Part shown: one piece after another, positions 1 to 8,346 of the stretch
Layout: every line of letters starts with the position of its first letter
Position numbering within the stretch: position 1 is the first letter of the stretch
NCBI RefSeq assembly: GCF_949298305.1
Contig: NZ_CASFWU010000013.1
Span: 1 to 64,000, forward strand
DNA length: 64,000 bases
Direction: 5' to 3'
Source of the DNA: an uncultured Bacteroides sp.
GTDB taxonomy: Bacteria; Bacteroidota; Bacteroidia; Bacteroidales; Bacteroidaceae
Program-made: the position numbers and the translations under genes
The notes under the pieces: model-generated
What the model saw: only the letters and a program-made list of their open reading frames with translations
Databases searched by the model: none
What the model was told of the DNA's origin: nothing

Positions 1-1
1 C

Positions 2-127
2 AAGAATCCCTCCGCCCTGAAGGACTGTACCTGTACGTCCTTTGCCCGCCTGCTGGCGCAGCTGGGCCGCAGGGTGCATACGAGGTACGGGAACGGGTAC
101 TGGGTGAAGGCGGTTGATGGAAAATGA
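2..127 (+). CDS. C-terminal end of a clipped gene, unidentified
   Basis: An open frame enters from the left edge and stops at TGA 125-127, leaving about 41 codons. The visible tail contains FARLLAQLGRRVHTRYGNGY. A basic, winged-helix-like tail ending in HTRYGNxYxV reminds me of the C-termini of VirE/DUF3874-type proteins of Bacteroidales mobile regions, but the fragment is too short to assign. The reading frame, the high use of GCC/CTG codons and the natural stop argue that it is a real gene end. Confidence 0.45.
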   Translation, partial: KNPSALKDCTCTSFARLLAQLGRRVHTRYGNGYWVKAVDGK

Positions 128-130
128 GAC

Positions 131-378
131 AGGTTTTACCCTTGCGAATTGAAAATCGGCGAAGCCATGTTTGCAGGAGTCGGAGGAGTTATCGCCCGCC
201 CTCTGACGGGATTGGGTGTTGAAGGCCAATGGATGTGATAATGAAGAGTGAGGAATGAAGAGGGAACACTTTCTGAGCCCCATTAACCGTATCGGCTTTC
301 GCTTCTGACGTGGCAAAATAAAGCGGAATGCTTTCTAATATGGTGATATTCAGTGAAGTATATAGTGCGAAACTTAAG
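131..378. repeat. Decayed copy of a MITE-like intergenic element (copy 1)
   Basis: The stretch shares the string CGAATTGAAAATCGGCGAAG and the following GCAGGAGT..GGAGTTA with the element at 63603-63823, and a GAGTTATCGCCCG block with the element at 35268-35448. It ends in TGCGAAACTTAAG, matching the right ends of the other copies. The middle holds heptamers (ATGAAGA, GTGAGGA, ATGAAGA at 241-261). Apart from this I see no gene between 128 and 529. Confidence 0.5.
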
Positions 379-529
379 AAAGGTTGAGCAGGTTTGTTGT
401 AGAACGTATATCTGTGTATGATGGATTGTCCGGACAACAAAAATCCGTGAAATCCATACCTCCAACGTCCGGTGCGGACGGTTGGGGTGGGGGATTTCAC
501 GGATTGTCTGTCTTTCAGTATCTGATGTT

Positions 530-2386
530 TCAGCCTTCGTTCTTGATTTTCTCGTCAATCACTTTAATCTTCTGCTTCACCAGTTCGATGTCACCTTTCA
601 GTTTTTCCACCTTCCGGTTCAGTTCGGTCAGCAGGCTGTTGCCTTTCTTGGACGAGGCGTTCAGGAAGCCCAGATTGTTTTCGTAGGTCTGGAGTTCGGC
701 CTTCATGTTGTCGAATGTCCTGACGAGCTTCTCGCGTTCCCGATAGAGGGCTTGCTGGCTGCCTTCAGGGATGTTGCTGAGGGCTGACTTGAAGTTGCTC
801 AGCTTTTTGTTGGAGGCGCTGATGTGGAAGCGGTCGAACAGGCGGTCTACAGCCGCGTGGTACTGTTTGTAAATCTTGTCTTTCTCCTTGAAGGGGACGT
901 GGCCCACGTTGTTCCATTCCTTCATCAGGTCGCGCACCATCTGTGTGGCCTCGTCCGTGTCGGTGTCCTCGCCGATGGCTTCCAGCTTCTCGATGATGGC
1001 TTTCTTGGCGGCCAGGTTTTCCTGCTCGACGGAGCGCTGGGAAGATGTGGCCTTGTTCTTCTGCTCGAAGAAGTAGTCGCAGGCGCCGATGAAACGTTTC
1101 CATACGGCATCCGAATGCTTCTTGGCCACGGGGCCGATGGTCTTCCATTCCTTCTGGAGTTTGGTCAGCTCGTCGGCTGTGACCTTCCAGTCGGTGCTGT
1201 CTTTCAAGGCCTCGGCTTTCTCGCACAGGGCACGTTTCTTCTCCAGATTCTCGTTCATGCCTTCTTTCATGGACTTGAAGAATTCGGCTTTTTTCTGGAA
1301 GAAGCTGTCGCATGCCTTGCGGAAGCGTTCGAATATCTTCACATTCATTTTCTGCGGTGCAAAGCCGATGGTTTTCCATTTGTTTTGCAGGGCAATGATT
1401 TCCTGAGTCTTGTTTTCCCAGGCCGTGAAGCTGGTCAGTTCGTTATAGTCGATGGCCTCTATGATTTCGCAGATGACGGTTTTCTGGTCCAGGTTATGCT
1501 GTTCGGCTTCCTTCAACGCCTCGAAATGCTGCTGGTGGCGGCGGTTGACGTTGGTTGAGGCTGCCTTGAACCGCGCCCAGATTTCTTCGCGCAACTCCTT
1601 GGCTACAGGACCTGTGTCGCGGAATTCCTGGTGCAGCTTCTGCAACTGGTGGAAGGCAGACACCACGTCCGGTTCATCGGCCAGCTTTTCGGCCGCTTCG
1701 CAGAGGCGGGTCTTGATTTCGAGATTCTTCTTGAAGTCATATTCGCGGAATTCATTGTTCAGCTTCAGCAGGTCGTAGAACTTCTCCACGTAGAGCTGGT
1801 AGTTCTTCCACAGTTCGTTGACTTTGGCCTGCGGCACCAGTTTCACGTCGTTCCATTGCTGTTGCAGCTTCTTGAACTCGGTGTACGACTTGTTGGCATC
1901 GTCGGGCGATTCCACCAGTTCCTTCAGTTCTTCGATGATGGAGAGCTTGATTTGCAGGTTCATTTCCTTTTGCTTCTCCAGTTCGGCGTTGGCAGCACCT
2001 CTCTTTTCCTTGATGACGGACATGATTTGCTTGAAGTCTTCTTCCAGGGCATCGGACTGTGGCACGAAGTCTTCCGGGTTTCCTCCGTTTTCGACGAATT
2101 GTTTTCTGGCAGCTTCAACCTCTGCGCTGTGCAGTTTGTAGAAGGCTTGCTTCAACCCGTCTATTTCTGTTTTGGTCGTGTTCTCCACGTCCGTGGCAAT
2201 GGCTTTCAGCCTGGCCAGGATTTCTTCCTTGCTCAGCCTCTGTGTCGTCTCTACCGGCTTTTCGGGTGTGGGTTCTTCAGCAGGAGTCTCTGTGGCGGCC
2301 GGCTGTTCGGAAACCTCTGCTGCTGTCTTTTCTTCTTCTAATTCCACCGGCTTTTCGGGGAGATTAGTGTCATGAGTGTCCGTCAT
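530..2386 (-). CDS. DUF349 domain-containing protein
   Basis: This 618-residue protein has an acidic, proline- and glutamate-rich N-terminus (about 1-50) followed by an almost wholly helical, charged body. From about residue 170 to 550 it has five DUF349 repeats of roughly 70 residues, recognisable by LQxxWKxIGxVPxK followed by IWxRFxxAxDxFF. The C-terminal 60 residues look like coiled coil. DUF349 proteins are common in Bacteroidetes and Actinobacteria; the biochemical role is unsettled. It lies downstream of mgtE on the same strand with a 156-bp gap containing a small hairpin, so it may have its own promoter. Confidence 0.9.
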   Translation of the reverse strand: MTDTHDTNLPEKPVELEEEKTAAEVSEQPAATETPAEEPTPEKPVETTQRLSKEEILARLKAIATDVENTTKTEIDGLKQAFYKLHSAEVEAARKQFVENGGNPEDFVPQSDALEEDFKQIMSVIKEKRGAANAELEKQKEMNLQIKLSIIEELKELVESPDDANKSYTEFKKLQQQWNDVKLVPQAKVNELWKNYQLYVEKFYDLLKLNNEFREYDFKKNLEIKTRLCEAAEKLADEPDVVSAFHQLQKLHQEFRDTGPVAKELREEIWARFKAASTNVNRRHQQHFEALKEAEQHNLDQKTVICEIIEAIDYNELTSFTAWENKTQEIIALQNKWKTIGFAPQKMNVKIFERFRKACDSFFQKKAEFFKSMKEGMNENLEKKRALCEKAEALKDSTDWKVTADELTKLQKEWKTIGPVAKKHSDAVWKRFIGACDYFFEQKNKATSSQRSVEQENLAAKKAIIEKLEAIGEDTDTDEATQMVRDLMKEWNNVGHVPFKEKDKIYKQYHAAVDRLFDRFHISASNKKLSNFKSALSNIPEGSQQALYREREKLVRTFDNMKAELQTYENNLGFLNASSKKGNSLLTELNRKVEKLKGDIELVKQKIKVIDEKIKNEG

Positions 2387-2402
2387 TGTATTTACTTTTT
2401 AG

Positions 2403-2420
2403 AAACGGGATTCCCCGTTT
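2403..2420. other. Small hairpin between mgtE and the DUF349 gene
   Basis: AAACGGG and CCCGTTT form a perfect 7-bp stem with a 4-base loop. It lies just upstream of the DUF349 start, so in the minus-strand transcript it sits in the leader or follows mgtE. No T-run follows it on the minus strand, so it is not a convincing intrinsic terminator. Confidence 0.4.
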
Positions 2421-2542
2421 GGGTTACATTAGGTTACAAATTAATGAAATAAAAAGATTACTTCATACTTTTTTGCTTCTTTTTTTACGTATCAGTCCTT
2501 TTTTTTCTCTGGAGCGGCCTTGCCCGGGCGGTTATTCCTGCC

Positions 2543-3892
2543 TTACGATGCCAGCAGCACGGTAATGCCCATGTAAAGCATCATGCCGATGATGTCGTTG
2601 GTGATGGAGATGAACGGGCCGGTGGCGATGGCGGGGTCTACCTTCAGTTTCTCCAGCGTCATGGGCACCAGGGTGCCGAAGATGGAGGCGAACATGACCA
2701 CGGCGAACAGGCTGATGGATACGGAGTAGGTCACGGTGGCCGTGGCACCGAAGCGGATGAAGTTGTAGATGTAGACCAGCAGGGAGATGATGGTGGCGTT
2801 GATGCTGGCCACCACGGCTTCCTTGGCTACCTGCTTCAGCGTGTCCTTGGCGTCCAGCGAACTGTTGGCCAGGCCCTGCACGATGATGGCCGATGACTGG
2901 GTGCCCACGTTACCGCCCGTACCGCCGATGAGGGGAATGTAGAGCGCCATTTCGGGATGGGCGGCAAAGGTGGCGTCGAAGTTGCCCAATATCATGGAGT
3001 TGCCGATGCCGCCCAGCATGCCGATGAGCAGCCAGGGCAGGCGGGCACTGGTCTGACGCACCAGGTTGTCGTCCGTCTCCACGTCTTGCGAGAGACCCGA
3101 TGCCAACTGGTAGTCGCGCTCCGATTGCTCGCGAACCTCGTCCATCACGTCATCTACGGTGATTTGTCCCACCAGGCGGCCAATGCTGTCCACAACGGGC
3201 ACGGCCACCAGGTCGTATTTCTCGATAATCTGTACCACTTCGTCAATGGGGGTATCTACGTGTACGGAGATGGGATCCTTTTTCATCACGTGCTTCACCT
3301 TTGACACGGAGGGCGAGGTAATCATCTTCTTCAGAGGGAAAACGCCTTGCAGGCGTTCGTCGTCGTCGATGACGTAGACGTAGTAGATTTCGTCCAGCTG
3401 TTCGGCCTGCATGCGCATCTCCTTGAGGCACTCGGGCATACTCCAGTTCTCGTTCACGGTTACCATTTCCGTACCCATCAGACCGCCGGCGGTGTCCTCG
3501 TCATACTTCAACAAGTCTACGATGTCGCCTGCCTGCTCAATGTCTTCGATGTGTGAGAGCACCTCTTCCTGTTTGTCTTCGTCCAGTTCGCGCATCAGGT
3601 CTACGGCGTCGTCGGTGTCCATGTAGTCCACGAACTTCTTGGCGATGGTTTCCGAGGGGAGCAGTTCGAGGAACTCCTTACGGACGTCCTCGTCCATTTC
3701 GACCAGTACGTCGGCTGCCGTCTCGTTGTCGAGGAGGCGGTAAACGAAGCGGGCGTCCTCCGGGTCGAGGTCGTTGCAAAGCTCGGCAATGTCGGCCGGA
3801 TGCAGGCCGGTCAGGAGTGCCTTGACATTCTGTGTGTCTTTCTGCTCGATAAAGCCTTTGACTTTGTCAATATATTCTTCGTCTATTTCCAT
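2543..3892 (-). CDS. mgtE: Magnesium transporter MgtE
   Basis: The protein is 449 residues, the normal MgtE length. Residues about 20-125 form the helical MgtE N domain (repeats such as LHPADIAELCNDLDPEDA). A tandem CBS pair at about 130-255 normally senses intracellular Mg2+ and gates the pore. The C-terminal part holds five predicted membrane helices and the family signature GGTGGNVGTQSSAI. MgtE is an inner-membrane homodimeric Mg2+ channel. It follows ksgA on the minus strand across a spacer filled by a heptamer hairpin. Confidence 0.95.
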   Translation of the reverse strand: MEIDEEYIDKVKGFIEQKDTQNVKALLTGLHPADIAELCNDLDPEDARFVYRLLDNETAADVLVEMDEDVRKEFLELLPSETIAKKFVDYMDTDDAVDLMRELDEDKQEEVLSHIEDIEQAGDIVDLLKYDEDTAGGLMGTEMVTVNENWSMPECLKEMRMQAEQLDEIYYVYVIDDDERLQGVFPLKKMITSPSVSKVKHVMKKDPISVHVDTPIDEVVQIIEKYDLVAVPVVDSIGRLVGQITVDDVMDEVREQSERDYQLASGLSQDVETDDNLVRQTSARLPWLLIGMLGGIGNSMILGNFDATFAAHPEMALYIPLIGGTGGNVGTQSSAIIVQGLANSSLDAKDTLKQVAKEAVVASINATIISLLVYIYNFIRFGATATVTYSVSISLFAVVMFASIFGTLVPMTLEKLKVDPAIATGPFISITNDIIGMMLYMGITVLLAS

Positions 3893-3898
3893 TTTGAT

Positions 3899-4021
3899 AG
3901 TGGTTAGTGGCGTAGTTAGCGGTTGACGGTGAGTGATCAGTGGTTAGTGGTTGGCGGTGAGTGGTTAGTGGCAATCCGGAAAGAATGCTAACCGCTGACC
4001 ACTAACCACTGACCGCTCACA
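3899..4021. repeat. Inverted heptamer arrays forming a long hairpin
   Basis: From 3899 to 3973 the sequence runs largely in 7-base steps (AGTGGTT, AGTGGCG, AGCGGTT, GACGGTG, AGTGATC, AGTGGTT, AGTGGTT and so on). From 3987 to 4021 the complementary heptamers follow (GCTAACC, GCTGACC, ACTAACC, ACTGACC, GCTCACA). The two arms pair over more than 30 bases with a few mismatches. The hairpin fills the whole gap between ksgA and mgtE. Confidence 0.85.
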
Positions 4022-4813
4022 CTATCCGTTCACCGTCAAATGCTCTTTCACCCGGTTGGTCAGTTCTATAAATTCCTGTACGGACAGCTGTTCGGGACGG
4101 CGGTCGAAGAGGGCATCCTGCGTCAGGGGGCAGTCTTTGCCCAGCAGGGGCTTGATGGAGTTGCGCAGCGTCTTGCGGCGCTGGTTGAAGGTGGTTTTCA
4201 CCACCTGCTTGAACAGCTGCTCGTCGCATCCCAGGTCCTGCGTGCCGTTGCGTGTCATGCGGATGACGGCGCTCTTTACCTTGGGGGGCGGATTGAACAC
4301 GTGCTCACTGACCGTGAACAGGTACTCCACCCTGTACCATGCCTGTATCAGCACGCTCAGGATGCCGTAGGTCTTGCTGCCCGGTCCGGCGGCTATGCGT
4401 TCGGCCACTTCCTTCTGTATCATGCCTGTACAGCAGGGAATCAGTTCCTTGTTGTCCAGCATCTTGAAGAAGATTTGGCTGGAGATGTTATAGGGATAGT
4501 TGCCCGTCAGCACAAAGGGCTGCCCGTCGAACAGACGTGTCAGGTTCATCTTCAGGAAGTCGTCCTCTATGATGTTCTCTTCCAGTTGGGGGTAGGCTTC
4601 ACGCAGATAGGCCACCGACTCGTAGTCCACCTCCACCACCTTCAGCGGTCGTCCCTTAGGCAGCAGGAACTGGGTGAGCACGCCCATGCCGGGCCCCACC
4701 TCCAGTACGGGCAGGTTGGGGCAGGCGTCTATGGTGTCGGCTATGTCCTGTGCCACCTTCAGGTCCTTCAGGAAATGCTGGCCGAGAAACTTTTTAGGCT
4801 TTACTAATCTCAT
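4022..4813 (-). CDS. ksgA: 16S rRNA (adenine1518/1519-N6)-dimethyltransferase
   Basis: The 263-residue length is typical of KsgA/RsmA, which dimethylates two adenosines near the 3' end of 16S rRNA late in 30S assembly. The N-terminus has the KKFLGQHFLKD segment, followed by the SAM-binding LEVGPGMGVLT loop at about 38-48 and the catalytic NYPYNIS motif (NLPYN variant) at about 105. The C-terminal helical domain begins near residue 185. The start ATG lies 32 bases downstream of a TACCTTTG -7 box on the minus strand. Confidence 0.96.
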   Translation of the reverse strand: MRLVKPKKFLGQHFLKDLKVAQDIADTIDACPNLPVLEVGPGMGVLTQFLLPKGRPLKVVEVDYESVAYLREAYPQLEENIIEDDFLKMNLTRLFDGQPFVLTGNYPYNISSQIFFKMLDNKELIPCCTGMIQKEVAERIAAGPGSKTYGILSVLIQAWYRVEYLFTVSEHVFNPPPKVKSAVIRMTRNGTQDLGCDEQLFKQVVKTTFNQRRKTLRNSIKPLLGKDCPLTQDALFDRRPEQLSVQEFIELTNRVKEHLTVNG

Positions 4814-4844
4814 GTATCAAGTTAATTATTACTTTTGCAGTTCA

Positions 4845-4852
4845 CAAAGGTA
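4845..4852 (-). promoter_or_regulatory. -7 box of the ksgA promoter
   Basis: Read on the minus strand this is TACCTTTG, an exact match to the Bacteroides TAnnTTTG box, about 30 bases before the ksgA start. No clear -33 TTTG is seen at the usual spacing. Confidence 0.55.
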
Positions 4853-4941
4853 GCTCTTTTTCATGAAGAATGAAGAAGGAGGTATGAGAATTTTTCTGCC
4901 CGAGCCCGTGCCGGCGAAAGTATAATTGTTTTATAGTGCGT

Positions 4942-5928
4942 ATGAACAAACCGGTTAAGAAATCCCTACAAGTTGTACTGTCCCTGCTGTTGGGCGGCTT
5001 CGTCCTCTTTTGGGTCTACCGGGATTTCGACTTTCAGCGGGTCACGAGGGTGCTTCTGCACGAGACGAACTGGTGGTGGATGTCGTTCTCGCTCTTCTTC
5101 GGCGTCATGAGCCACGTCTTTCGCGGCTGGCGCTGGAAGCAGACGCTGGAGCCTCTGGGCGTGCGTCCCCATGCTTCGGACTGCGTGGATGCCATCTTTG
5201 TCTCCTACGCGGCCAGTCTGGTAGTGCCCCGTGTGGGCGAGGTGTCGCGCTGCGGCGTGCTGGCCCGCTACGACAACGTGCCTTTTGCCAAGTCGCTGGG
5301 TACGGTGGTCACCGAGCGGCTGATAGACACGCTCTGCATCGTGCTGATAACGGGTCTCACCTTCCTGTTGCAGATGCCTGTCTTCCTGACCTTTTTCGAG
5401 GAGACGGGCACCAAGATTCCCTCCCTGGTGCATCTGCTCACTTCGCCCTGGTTCTATGTGGTGCTGTTCAGCGCGGCGGGCGTGCTGGCGCTGCTCTACT
5501 ATCTGCTGCGCATGCTTGCCTTCTTCGAGAAGGTGAAGGGGGTGGTGCTGAATGTGTGGGAAGGCATCCTTTCGCTCCGCTCTGTCAGCAATGTCCCCCT
5601 GTTCGTGGTCTACACCCTGCTGATATGGGCCTGCTACTTCTTCCACTTCTACCTGACTTTCTACTGTTTCTCCTTTACGGCCCATCTGGGTGTCCTGGCC
5701 GGACTGGTGATGTTTGTAGGCGGCACGTTTGCCGTCATCGTTCCCACGCCCAACGGTGCGGGGCCGTGGCACTTTGCCGTTATCACCATGATGATGCTCT
5801 ACGGCGTCAGCGCTGCCGATGCAGGCATCTTTGCCCTCATTGTGCATGGCATCCAGACGCTGCTTGTCATCGTCCTGGGACTGTGGGGCTGGCTGCACCT
5901 GATGATGGGGCGGCGGCACAAGGGTTGA
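4942..5928 (+). CDS. Flippase-like integral membrane protein (LPG synthase TM / UPF0104 family)
   Basis: About 328 residues with roughly eight membrane helices. The segments VVPRVGEVSRCGVLARYDNV and FVGGTFAVIVPTPNGAGPWH are hallmarks of the PF03706 family (the flippase half of MprF, YbhN, AglD). Members move or modify isoprenoid- or phospholipid-linked substrates at the inner membrane; the substrate here cannot be inferred. I prefer ATG 4942 over the in-frame GTG two codons upstream. It is divergent from ksgA. Confidence 0.85.
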   Translation: MNKPVKKSLQVVLSLLLGGFVLFWVYRDFDFQRVTRVLLHETNWWWMSFSLFFGVMSHVFRGWRWKQTLEPLGVRPHASDCVDAIFVSYAASLVVPRVGEVSRCGVLARYDNVPFAKSLGTVVTERLIDTLCIVLITGLTFLLQMPVFLTFFEETGTKIPSLVHLLTSPWFYVVLFSAAGVLALLYYLLRMLAFFEKVKGVVLNVWEGILSLRSVSNVPLFVVYTLLIWACYFFHFYLTFYCFSFTAHLGVLAGLVMFVGGTFAVIVPTPNGAGPWHFAVITMMMLYGVSAADAGIFALIVHGIQTLLVIVLGLWGWLHLMMGRRHKG

Positions 5929-5942
5929 GGAGGATTCCTGAG

Positions 5943-5991
5943 TTCGGATTTCAGGTTTCAGATTTGAGATTTCATATTTCGGTTTTGGGAG
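5943..5991. repeat. Seven tandem heptamers after the flippase-like gene
   Basis: The sequence steps in seven bases: TTCGGAT, TTCAGGT, TTCAGAT, TTGAGAT, TTCATAT, TTCGGTT, TTGGGAG. It starts 15 bases after the stop codon. Nothing else is recognisable between here and the pepD promoter. Confidence 0.8.
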
Positions 5992-6188
5992 GACGGCTTC
6001 TGCGTTTGGAGCGGAAGGCCGGCCGCTGCCCGCATCGGATGCCCTCCTTCCCGGCAGTTTCGTGAGATTCCGCCTGTCCCGTACCAAAACGTAAGCATAT
6101 CGGGGCCGCTTCGTCGGTGAGGAGCGGGGAAATGCCCTCTTAAAGCGAAAAAACAGCCTTGCGGATGTTTTTTCTTGAAATATAATTT

Positions 6189-6196
6189 TATCTTTG
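6189..6196 (+). promoter_or_regulatory. -7 box of the pepD promoter
   Basis: TATCTTTG matches TAnnTTTG exactly, 31 bases upstream of the pepD start, in an AT-rich stretch. The -33 element is not obvious. Confidence 0.6.
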
Positions 6197-6227
6197 CGAA
6201 AACTAATTTCTATACTATATTATATAT

Positions 6228-7688
6228 ATGATGAGCGATATTTTGCAACTGGCTCCACAGAACGTGTGGAAGCATTTCCATTCACTTACGCAGATTCCCC
6301 GTCCCTCGGGACACATGGAGAAAGTGACCGAGTTCCTCGTTGGCTTCGGTAAGGGCCTGGGACTTGAAACCTTTGTAGACGACGCCGGCAATGTCATTAT
6401 CCGCAAACCCGCCACGCCGGGCATGGAGAACCGCAAGGGCGTCATCCTGCAGGCACACATGGACATGGTGCCCCAGAAGAACAACGACACGGTGCACGAC
6501 TTCACCAAAGACCCCATCGAAACCTACGTGGACGGCGACTGGGTGAAGGCACGCGGCACGACGCTGGGAGCCGACAACGGCCTGGGTGTGGCTGCCGCCA
6601 TGGCGGTGCTGGAGGCTGCCGACCTGAAACACGGACCGCTGGAGGTATTGATTACCAAGGACGAAGAGACGGGCATGTACGGTGCCTTCGGACTGAAGCC
6701 GGGCACCCTGCAAGGCGAAATCCTGCTGAACCTCGACTCCGAGGACGAGGGCGAGCTCTACATAGGCTGTGCGGGCGGCATAGACATCACCGCCACCCTG
6801 GAGTATAAGGAAGAGGCGCCCGCCGAGGGATTCGTGGCCCGCAAGCTGACGTTGAAGGGACTGCGCGGCGGACACTCGGGACTGGAAATCAACCAGGGAC
6901 GAGGCAACGCCAACAAGTTGCTGGCACGCGTGGTTCACGACCTGCTCATCGAGTTCGACTGTCAGCTGGCCTCCTTCGAGGGCGGCAACATGCGCAACGC
7001 CATTCCCCGCGAGGCCCATGCCGTGCTTCTGTTCAACCCCGAAGACATGGACGGGCTGGACGAATACATCCACGAATACGAGGCACAGATTGCTTCCGAA
7101 TATGCCACCATCGAGAGCGGCATCAGCCTGAAGCTGGAAGAGACGGCCCTGCCCGCCGCTGTGGTGCCCGAAGAGATACAGGACAACATGGTCAGCGTGC
7201 TCATGGCCTGCCAGGACGGCGTGATGCGCATGATTCCCACCGTCCCCGACACCGTAGAGACCTCGTCCAACCTGGCCATTGTCATCCTTGCCGGCGGCAA
7301 GGCCGAGGTGCGCATCCTGGCCCGCAGCTCGTGCGACACGATGAAGGACTTCCTGGCCGACAGCCTCAGCGCCTGCTTCTCCATGGCCGGCATGAAGGTG
7401 GAGCTGAGCGGAGCCTACTCCGGCTGGCAGCCCAACGTCGACTCGCCCATCCTCCACGCCATGAAGCGCTCCTACCAGCAGCAGTTCGGTGCCGAGCCCG
7501 CCGTCAAGGTGATACACGCCGGCCTGGAGTGTGGCATCATCGGTGCCGTCTACAAGGATTTGGACATGATTTCCTTCGGACCCACCCTGCGTTCGCCCCA
7601 TTCGCCGGACGAACGCGCCTATATCCCCTCCGTCAGCAAGTTCTACGACTTCCTGGTGGCCACGCTGGAGCAGACTCCGGTGAAGTGA
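6228..7688 (+). CDS. pepD: Beta-Ala-His dipeptidase / aminoacyl-histidine dipeptidase (M20)
   Basis: The protein is 486 residues, the usual PepD length. The dizinc centre of M20 peptidases is visible as AHMDMVPQ (His), GTTLGADNGLG (bridging Asp), KDEETGMYGA (catalytic and ligand Glu), LNLDSEDEGEL and the late HAGLECG (His). The dimerisation domain (about 200-370) carries GGHSGLEINQGRGNANKLL. It hydrolyses dipeptides in the cytoplasm; there is no signal peptide. Two adjacent ATG codons open the frame; either could be used. A strong terminator follows at 7742. Confidence 0.95.
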   Translation: MMSDILQLAPQNVWKHFHSLTQIPRPSGHMEKVTEFLVGFGKGLGLETFVDDAGNVIIRKPATPGMENRKGVILQAHMDMVPQKNNDTVHDFTKDPIETYVDGDWVKARGTTLGADNGLGVAAAMAVLEAADLKHGPLEVLITKDEETGMYGAFGLKPGTLQGEILLNLDSEDEGELYIGCAGGIDITATLEYKEEAPAEGFVARKLTLKGLRGGHSGLEINQGRGNANKLLARVVHDLLIEFDCQLASFEGGNMRNAIPREAHAVLLFNPEDMDGLDEYIHEYEAQIASEYATIESGISLKLEETALPAAVVPEEIQDNMVSVLMACQDGVMRMIPTVPDTVETSSNLAIVILAGGKAEVRILARSSCDTMKDFLADSLSACFSMAGMKVELSGAYSGWQPNVDSPILHAMKRSYQQQFGAEPAVKVIHAGLECGIIGAVYKDLDMISFGPTLRSPHSPDERAYIPSVSKFYDFLVATLEQTPVK

Positions 7689-7741
7689 CGGCCCGGCGGC
7701 CGGCGCATCGGCCTCCTGCGGGCTTCTGAGGGGCTTTCCTG

Positions 7742-7816
7742 AAACGCAGACGGACACAGATTTACGCAGATTCTCCCAATCCTTGCGCAAATCTGTGTCC
7801 GTTTGCGTTTATTTTT
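7742..7816 (+). terminator. Long-stem intrinsic terminator after pepD
   Basis: Arms 7742-7768 and 7784-7810 pair over 27 bases with one G-U pair and one mismatch, enclosing a 15-base loop, and ATTTTT follows. The arms carry an ACACAGATTT core resembling the much longer hairpin at 23005-23119, so it may derive from a repeat. Confidence 0.8.
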
Positions 7817-7915
7817 CCCATTTTGGCAGACGTTTTCTGCCAGATTGTCACCTGTCATGTCAGAACTGCGCTTCTTTCCCCTCTGAATCGCCGCTTTCCC
7901 CGCCGGCTGCCCCTC

Positions 7916-8032
7916 ATTTCTTGATGCAGGTCAAGAAATGTGTTATAAAACATGTTTTTTGACCTAAAATGGCTCCCTGTTTAGAACAAAGGCCCTATTT
8001 TTGTGTTGTATAACATGAATCCGAGGGGATTC
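7916..8032 (+). promoter_or_regulatory. Control region of the small-peptide cluster
   Basis: ATTTCTTGA/TCAAGAAAT (7916-7924, 7931-7939) is a perfect 9-bp inverted repeat. Overlapping it is a 38-bp palindrome (7928-7965) with outer arms AGGTCAA/TTGACCT and 14 of 17 arm positions matching. The -7 box TATTTTTG lies at 7996-8003, and a GAATCC/GGATTC hairpin (8017-8032) sits in the leader. The palindrome ends about 30 bases before the -7 box, a place where a regulator could bind. The operator role is inference. Confidence 0.55.
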
Positions 8033-8068
8033 AACAGGATAACAAACTTAATTTAGGAGGATAACAAA

Positions 8069-8158
8069 ATGAAAATGTTAAAGAAGATCATGAAGCATTT
8101 GGGTAAGACCAATGCTGATGTTTGGGGTTGCTCCATGCTTAGCATGCATACCCTCTGA
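8069..8158 (+). CDS. Small peptide 1 of a three-peptide cluster (29 aa)
   Basis: ATG at 8069 follows TAGGAGG with an 8-base gap, an unusually strong Shine-Dalgarno sequence for this phylum. The product begins MKMLKKIMKHLGKT and ends WGCSMLSMHTL. It is cationic (five Lys, one Asp), has five Met and one Cys, and has no signal peptide. It resembles small peptides 2 and 3 in its Lys-rich start and its MxxM motif. I do not recognise it; candidates are a secreted or membrane-active peptide, a peptide signal or a small toxin. Confidence 0.6.
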   Translation: MKMLKKIMKHLGKTNADVWGCSMLSMHTL

Positions 8159-8220
8159 GAAAAAAGCAAATGAAACGAGTAAAAAGGTTAGTTTTTAGGT
8201 AACAGTAAATTGAGAAGATT

Positions 8221-8316
8221 ATGAAAAAGAGCAAGGTACTTGATACGGTAAAACGCATTCTGGCCGAAGTAGGCCGGAACGAAATGCTGAAAATGGGCTA
8301 CATGGTCCAGGACTAA
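8221..8316 (+). CDS. Small peptide 2 of a three-peptide cluster (31 aa)
   Basis: The product begins MKKSKVLDTVKRIL and ends NEMLKMGYMVQD. Aligned with peptide 3, residues K5/K4, V10/V9, K11/K10, I13/I12, L14/L13, N20/N19, M22/M21, M25/M24 and Y27/Y26 are identical, and many others are conservative, so the two are paralogues. The first half would make an amphipathic helix (net charge about +3). A 10-codon frame MKRVKRLVFR (8170-8202) lies between peptides 1 and 2 and may be a remnant. The ribosome site is weak (GAGAAG). Confidence 0.6.
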   Translation: MKKSKVLDTVKRILAEVGRNEMLKMGYMVQD

Positions 8317-8346
8317 GCATAAGGAGAAAAGTTTAGGAATTTTCAA

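Noticed and set aside
4966..6087. Minus-strand frame opposite the flippase-like gene
   Set aside because: Gln/His/Arg-rich translation typical of a shadow frame; no promoter or motif.
8015..8056. 13-codon frame (MNPRGFNRITNLI) in the leader of the micropeptide cluster
   Set aside because: No ribosome site, no biased composition. Its stop overlaps the Shine-Dalgarno sequence of peptide 1, which is interesting but not enough to call a gene.
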